Of a DNA stretch of 42,953 nucleotides, positions 38,702-42,953 are shown in pieces (position 1 is the first letter of the stretch; each line of letters opens with the position of its first letter). Source of the stretch: Oehlia diaphana (taxonomy: Eukaryota > Glomeromycota > Glomeromycetes > Glomerales > Glomeraceae). The stretch spans positions 2,625 to 45,577 of the forward strand of contig QZLH01001054.1 of the NCBI GenBank assembly GCA_003833135.1. Reading direction: 5' to 3'. The position numbers were made by a program, and so were the translations under genes. Below the pieces are notes generated by a model, which searched no databases, was not told the DNA's origin, and worked only from the letters and a program-made list of their open reading frames with translations.

Positions 38702-40534
38702 TTATCGGTTATACATTATTTATTAAAATTTTATTTATTTATAACTGGAAGTGCATATTCTTATGGTCCAGAGACTTGAGGATTAATATTTTCAAAGCTT
38801 TATTTTATAAAATTCAGGATATCATCAGATTCTTTTTTTTTAAAATTCAACTGGATTTAATTATTGTCAATCCTCAAGAATAATTTTTAGCTCTGTCTGA
38901 ATAATTTGAAATTTCTGGTATGTAAAACCATTAATTAAATTCTTAATTATAAAGTACTTTCCGTACTTTAGATGAATCGTACTTTAGATACAGTATCATA
39001 AAGATTATATGCAGTCATCGTAAAATAAAATATTATGATGGATCGTTCTTTACAAAACTGCAATTTGTTTCATTTTCGGAAACGATTAATCTTTAAAACG
39101 ATAATTTTTTATAAATGACACGTTAATGACATGCTAATAATTTTTTGATTTCCTGTATTATTTGTTTCGAAAGTTTAGTGTAATACTTTTTTGCTAAGTA
39201 TTTATTTTTCTCTTCAAACTTTTTGCTTTGTCGTTTTTATTTATTAAAATTTTGTGGAAACTTCGACATTATTAAAATTCGGAATCACTCATAGAAACAT
39301 TGCCAATAGAAATATAGAATGTTGAAATTAATTTGATTACATAATTTTGTTTCATTTGATTTATTTAAACTAAACTAACTATTACTACAAAGAAGATACA
39401 AATTAATTTTTCTTTTACTAAGTAAAATTTATGTTAAATCCAGAATCGATAATAATAGTGAATAGTCACGTAAATTACAATTATTGAAAGTGAGATATTA
39501 ACCAGCGGATTAGATGCTTTTGCGCTTTTAAATGAAAACCTTTTATCGTACAGAGCTCAGGGCTAGATTGTGAGCTGTAACAAGTGGATGTTGTGATAAA
39601 GGAAGCTATAGAAATCTTTGAGCTGGCGGGACTGTAATGGATACTGCCTCATGCCAGATCAATACACGGATCAAAATTCTGAAGTAGTGTTACTTAACAA
39701 AATTACTACCTTATTTCCTTATATACAATTCATTCAAATAACATTTAATTACAAAATGGAAGATAATAACTGGGATCACTATGTTCTTATAATTTTTCAA
39801 ATATAGTTGTTTGCATGTTCATAATTTCTGCGGAAGTGACATTTACAATGTTTATCTGTTCACGCACACGGCCAGTGATCTGGCTATAAATCATTGAAAA
39901 AGTTAATGACAAAATGAATTTTTATAAATAATGAAAAAAGGAAAATTTTTAAAGTATTTTATATCTTAAAACCTTTGAAAGGTACACGGAACCTACATTA
40001 TAAAATAATTAATAATTAAATTTATAATATATAACCCATTTATTTGGGATGAAACTTATTTCAACTATTAAAAAATTCTGGTATATATTTAATAAGATGG
40101 TTTTTCTTGTACTAATTAAGGATCTATATGTATTTTTATTTTTATTTTTATTTATCAGTAATAGTTAGAACAAAACAAAATTGAAGAAGTGAATAAAAAA
40201 TCAAACTAAAAGAAGAGAAAAATCTACTTCGACGGTGAGGTAATTATAAACGAAACTATTTAAAATCTAACCAACTAAACTTTAAAACCATTTCTACGAT
40301 TAACCCACTACCCTCCCATACTCTAGTAAATAAAGTACCTTAACCCTATAAATTTATATAAGTAGGATCTATATGTATTTAAGATTAAATATATGAATTT
40401 AATCTATTTATGTTAACGATATTTTTTATTATCTCTAGAGTGCTGGCCCAATTTAATAAGCGAATAGTCGTATTACTCGTATATCAATTAATAACACAAA
40501 ATCACGTTTACATGTGAGTTCTTAAAATCCCAAC
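38702..40534. other. Intergenic region, no recognised gene
   Basis: About 1.8 kb of AT-rich DNA after REC8. A mildly less AT-rich patch at 39500-39680 and 39825-39895 has no convincing frame. Small open frames (38698-38883, 39618-39806) lack splice support or family features. Confidence 0.5.
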
Positions 40535-40787
40535 ATGGCATTAGCCGACGAAATAATAAATCGTCATTTAGCAATAATTCTACGTTTTCCTGATCTTAAA
40601 AATTTTCCAATGAAATTGTAAGACTAAATATTGAAGTTTGATCATTTTGAAATTCTAATATCTGCTAATAAATAAATGAGTTTTTCCGTAATTTAGTTCG
40701 ATTTACCGGGATGGACAAATTAATCATCAGAAAATCGGCGACGATGTTAATTTTTTTAACACACTTATTCATTTATTTAACCGCTAA
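40535..40787 (+). CDS. Possible small two-exon gene of unknown function
   Basis: Exon 1 40535-40617 begins with ATG (MALADEIINRHLAIIL) and ends at a gtaaga donor. A 79-bp intron ends in atttag at 40696. Exon 2 40697-40787 continues in phase to a TAA. The product would be 57 aa, with no signal peptide, membrane helix or recognised domain. Intron length and phase match local genes, and the codons are less AT-rich than the surroundings, which supports reality. However, diverged copies of the exon 2 region recur downstream (about 42280-42360 and 42690-42720), so it may be the 5' end of a repeated, partly decayed gene family rather than a complete gene. Confidence 0.4.
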
Positions 40788-42953
40788 ACAATTCTCTATT
40801 AAGGCCTTTGTATAAACGGATCAATTTAAGTTCGACAGAACGATTAAATAATTACTATTTTATTATTTTTACTACACTTGGTTGCGTTATTATATTTACG
40901 AATCGTTGATCGAGCTAGCAGTCTTTTTTTAAAATTTTAAAATCACATTTCAATTGGTTCAAGGATAATTTGAGCTGAGTATTATGCCAAGAGATTTTAT
41001 TGATAAAAATTATTGCTTATAAATAATGAATTTGGTTGGCCAAATACTTATTTTAATCGGAAAAAAACGATCAAAATTTGTTTATCGCTGCTTTTCAAAC
41101 TAGTGTGACCCCCTGTACATCATCCCTGAGGAAATCAGTTTTCACAAATGTAGAGAATGGTCGATTATTAGCGGTTTCCGAAGGAATTCTTGTAGTAATC
41201 TCAATAATTTAAGTAGTTTTTCTGAGTGAGCTTTAAACTTTGTGTAGCACTACCATATATTCAAGAGAAACTACTTGAATAACTGAAAATTTCCCAAGAT
41301 CAACGACCTTTTCTACATAGTTATCCAAGGAGTTACCAAATTTGTGAAAACTGATTTCCTCAGGGGATGACGATGACGTACAGGGGTCACACTAGTTCGA
41401 CAAAGTTTTATTGCTCAAAATTATGACAGACGAATTGAAAAAATAAATCATCGTCCAATCATTATATAAACAAAAAATCTTACTCTAATTTAAAGAATGA
41501 AATACCGTATTACATAGTGATTCAGGAGAATTCCGGATTTTCCAGATTTGTGAAAACCGATCTCCTTAGGACAGGAGGTCGCATTAATTTGAAACAGCGA
41601 TAAAGTTTTGCTCAAGATTTTGACAGAAAATAAATCATCGTCAGTTAATCGTATATTTGTGTTTCAATCGTTATATAAACGAAAAATCATACGAGTTTAT
41701 CTCTAATTTAAAGAATGAAGTACTGTATTTAGCAGTTGATTATTTATTAACTGAATTAACCGACATGACACGGCTGACACGTGTATGTTTTGACCCCAAA
41801 TCTTATTTAATAAAAGTATTGGAATTTTCAATGCCACATAGATATATACATTTGAAAATTATTGAAATATTAGTAAATCGGAATTAGAAGGCCAATTCCA
41901 ATAAAAGTTATTAAAGCATCCAATACACATCGTTATTTCCATACATGATCTAGCAATCTATTTTTTCAAAATTATAAAATCATACTACAATTTGTTCAAT
42001 GATAATTTAAGCCGAATAATTATGTTTATTATTATATATATTAATATATATATTACAAGAACTTCTTTTTAATAGAAAAATATAATCAAATTTGTCTAAA
42101 AGTTTTGTTGCTCAAGAAATTTGATGGATTTAACAAATAAATAATCATCTGTTAATCAAATATTGTTATTATATACAGTTATTACAGTAGACGAAAAAAT
42201 TTATCTCTAATCTAAAGAATAACCAATAAAGTCGGTACTCAATATTATTAATGACATAACTAATAATCACGCATTTAACAACGTCACGTTACTCTATTAC
42301 CGTTAATTTTTTTCAACATCATAGTACTGACCCCAGTTTAAGTTCGGTAATTACTATTTCATTATTATATATGAAGTACAAAAAAAAATTAAGGTTCAAC
42401 AAACAATCTATTTTTTAAAATTACATCATATTGAAGGATAATATAAACCAGATATTATGATGTCAACCCAATTTTAATCGAAAAATACGATCAAATTTGT
42501 TCATAGCTTTTGTTGCTCGAGAATTTGACATAAATAATCGTCATCTAATCCGCATATATTTTGTGTTTCAATTATTATATAAACTTACGGCTTTATTTAA
42601 TTATGTAATACTGTATTTGGTAGGTTTGAGAATCACTGAGTCAAGTTGATTATTAATGAATTACTAACTTCAGACACGCATTCATTTAAACAATGCCACT
42701 CTATTATAATATTACATCATAGTGATGTGCATTAGAAGTTAGAAACATATTGGACTTCCAAATCTTCCGATTCCAATTTACAATAAAATTTTATTGCCTT
42801 TGTTGCTCGAGAATTTGACATAAATAATCGGCAGCTGATCATATATTTTGTGTTTCAATTATTATATAAACTTACGACTTTATTTAATTATGAAAATACT
42901 GTATTTGGTAGACTTGAGAATCACCGAGTCAAGTTGATTATTAATGAATTACT
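40700..42953. repeat. Degenerate array of dispersed and tandem repeat units
   Basis: Several diverged blocks recur in the same order. One begins (g)caatctattttttaaaatt..ggataatttaag (40913, 41946, 42398). Another contains acgatcaaatttg..ttgttgctc (41069, 42087, 42489, part at 42790). A third, ttatataaac..ttta..aatactgtatttggtag (41680, 42575, 42865), is most similar between 42512-42665 and 42802-42953, which share a long near-identical stretch about 289 bp apart. A 76-codon frame at 41657-41887 lies inside; it starts without a good context and may be an exon remnant. The array continues past the window end. Confidence 0.6.
41103..41392. mobile_element. Tc1/mariner-type MITE candidate
   Basis: A 290-bp element whose ends are inverted repeats of about 50 bp: GTGTGACCCCCTGTACATC at 41103 and, on the other strand from 41392, GTGTGACCCCTGTACGTC, both continuing to CTGAGGAAATCAGTTTTC. 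A 6-bp insertion lies in the right arm. TA dinucleotides flank both ends (41101-41102, 41393-41394), as expected for Tc1/mariner insertion. A second inner inverted repeat (aagtagttt / aaactactt) flanks the centre. No coding capacity. A decayed right half of the same element sits near 41550-41590. Confidence 0.6.

Noticed and set aside
39618..39806. 62-codon plus-strand open frame
   Set aside because: No recognisable feature and no supporting splice sites.

Overview
The window is nuclear DNA of a filamentous fungus, most likely an arbuscular mycorrhizal fungus (Glomeromycotina, Rhizophagus-like). The reasons are the very AT-rich base composition, intron-dense genes with short introns (mostly 65-100 bp), and abundant decayed hAT, LINE and RecQ-like sequences mixed with conserved eukaryotic housekeeping genes. 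The organism is inferred from style and family content, not from a search. A 939-bp run of N (15775-16713) is an assembly gap.

Layout. 1-5100 is a transposon graveyard: a broken BED-finger/hAT transposase, a short tandem array carrying an inserted hAT-type MITE with a perfect 8-bp target duplication, a decayed RecQ helicase C-terminus, and a LINE endonuclease remnant. 5100-15100 is sparse and holds a leucine-rich-repeat membrane protein, a broken SAM-like domain gene, a small acidic secreted protein, a secreted pepsin-type aspartic protease and an RNase III-like protein lacking three of the four catalytic acids. 15692-17043 is a Mutator-like element (long inverted repeats, 9-bp target duplication) that contains the gap. 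17196-38701 is the conserved core: GAA1 (GPI transamidase subunit, minus) head to head with MMS19 (cytosolic Fe-S targeting, plus), then a full-length ABCC transporter (minus), a TVP38/TMEM64 membrane protein (minus) and the cohesin kleisin REC8 (plus). 38702-42953 has no recognisable conserved gene; its last 2.4 kb is a degenerate repeat array with a possible two-exon mini-gene and a Tc1/mariner-type MITE.

Multi-exon gene models were built by hand by tracking splice sites and reading phase through every junction. The five large models close without a frame break: GAA1 13 exons/619 aa, MMS19 24/1063 aa, ABCC 27/1503 aa, TMEM64-like 6/250 aa, REC8 18/629 aa. The most striking observation is that the frame of GAA1 closes only through an intron with a textbook U12-type (minor spliceosome) AT-AC donor and branch site. 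Other notable points are 13-nt and 19-nt microexons in the ABCC gene, a 35-bp intron in MMS19, the probable pseudo-enzyme RNase III protein, and a paired loss of two active-site aromatic residues in the aspartic protease.

The genes do not form one pathway. GAA1 acts in ER GPI-anchor attachment, MMS19 in cytosolic/nuclear Fe-S delivery, ABCC at a vacuolar or plasma membrane, the TMEM64-like protein in endomembranes, and REC8 in meiotic chromatin. The only layouts suggesting shared regulation are the two divergent pairs GAA1/MMS19 (296 bp between start codons) and TMEM64-like/REC8 (935 bp).
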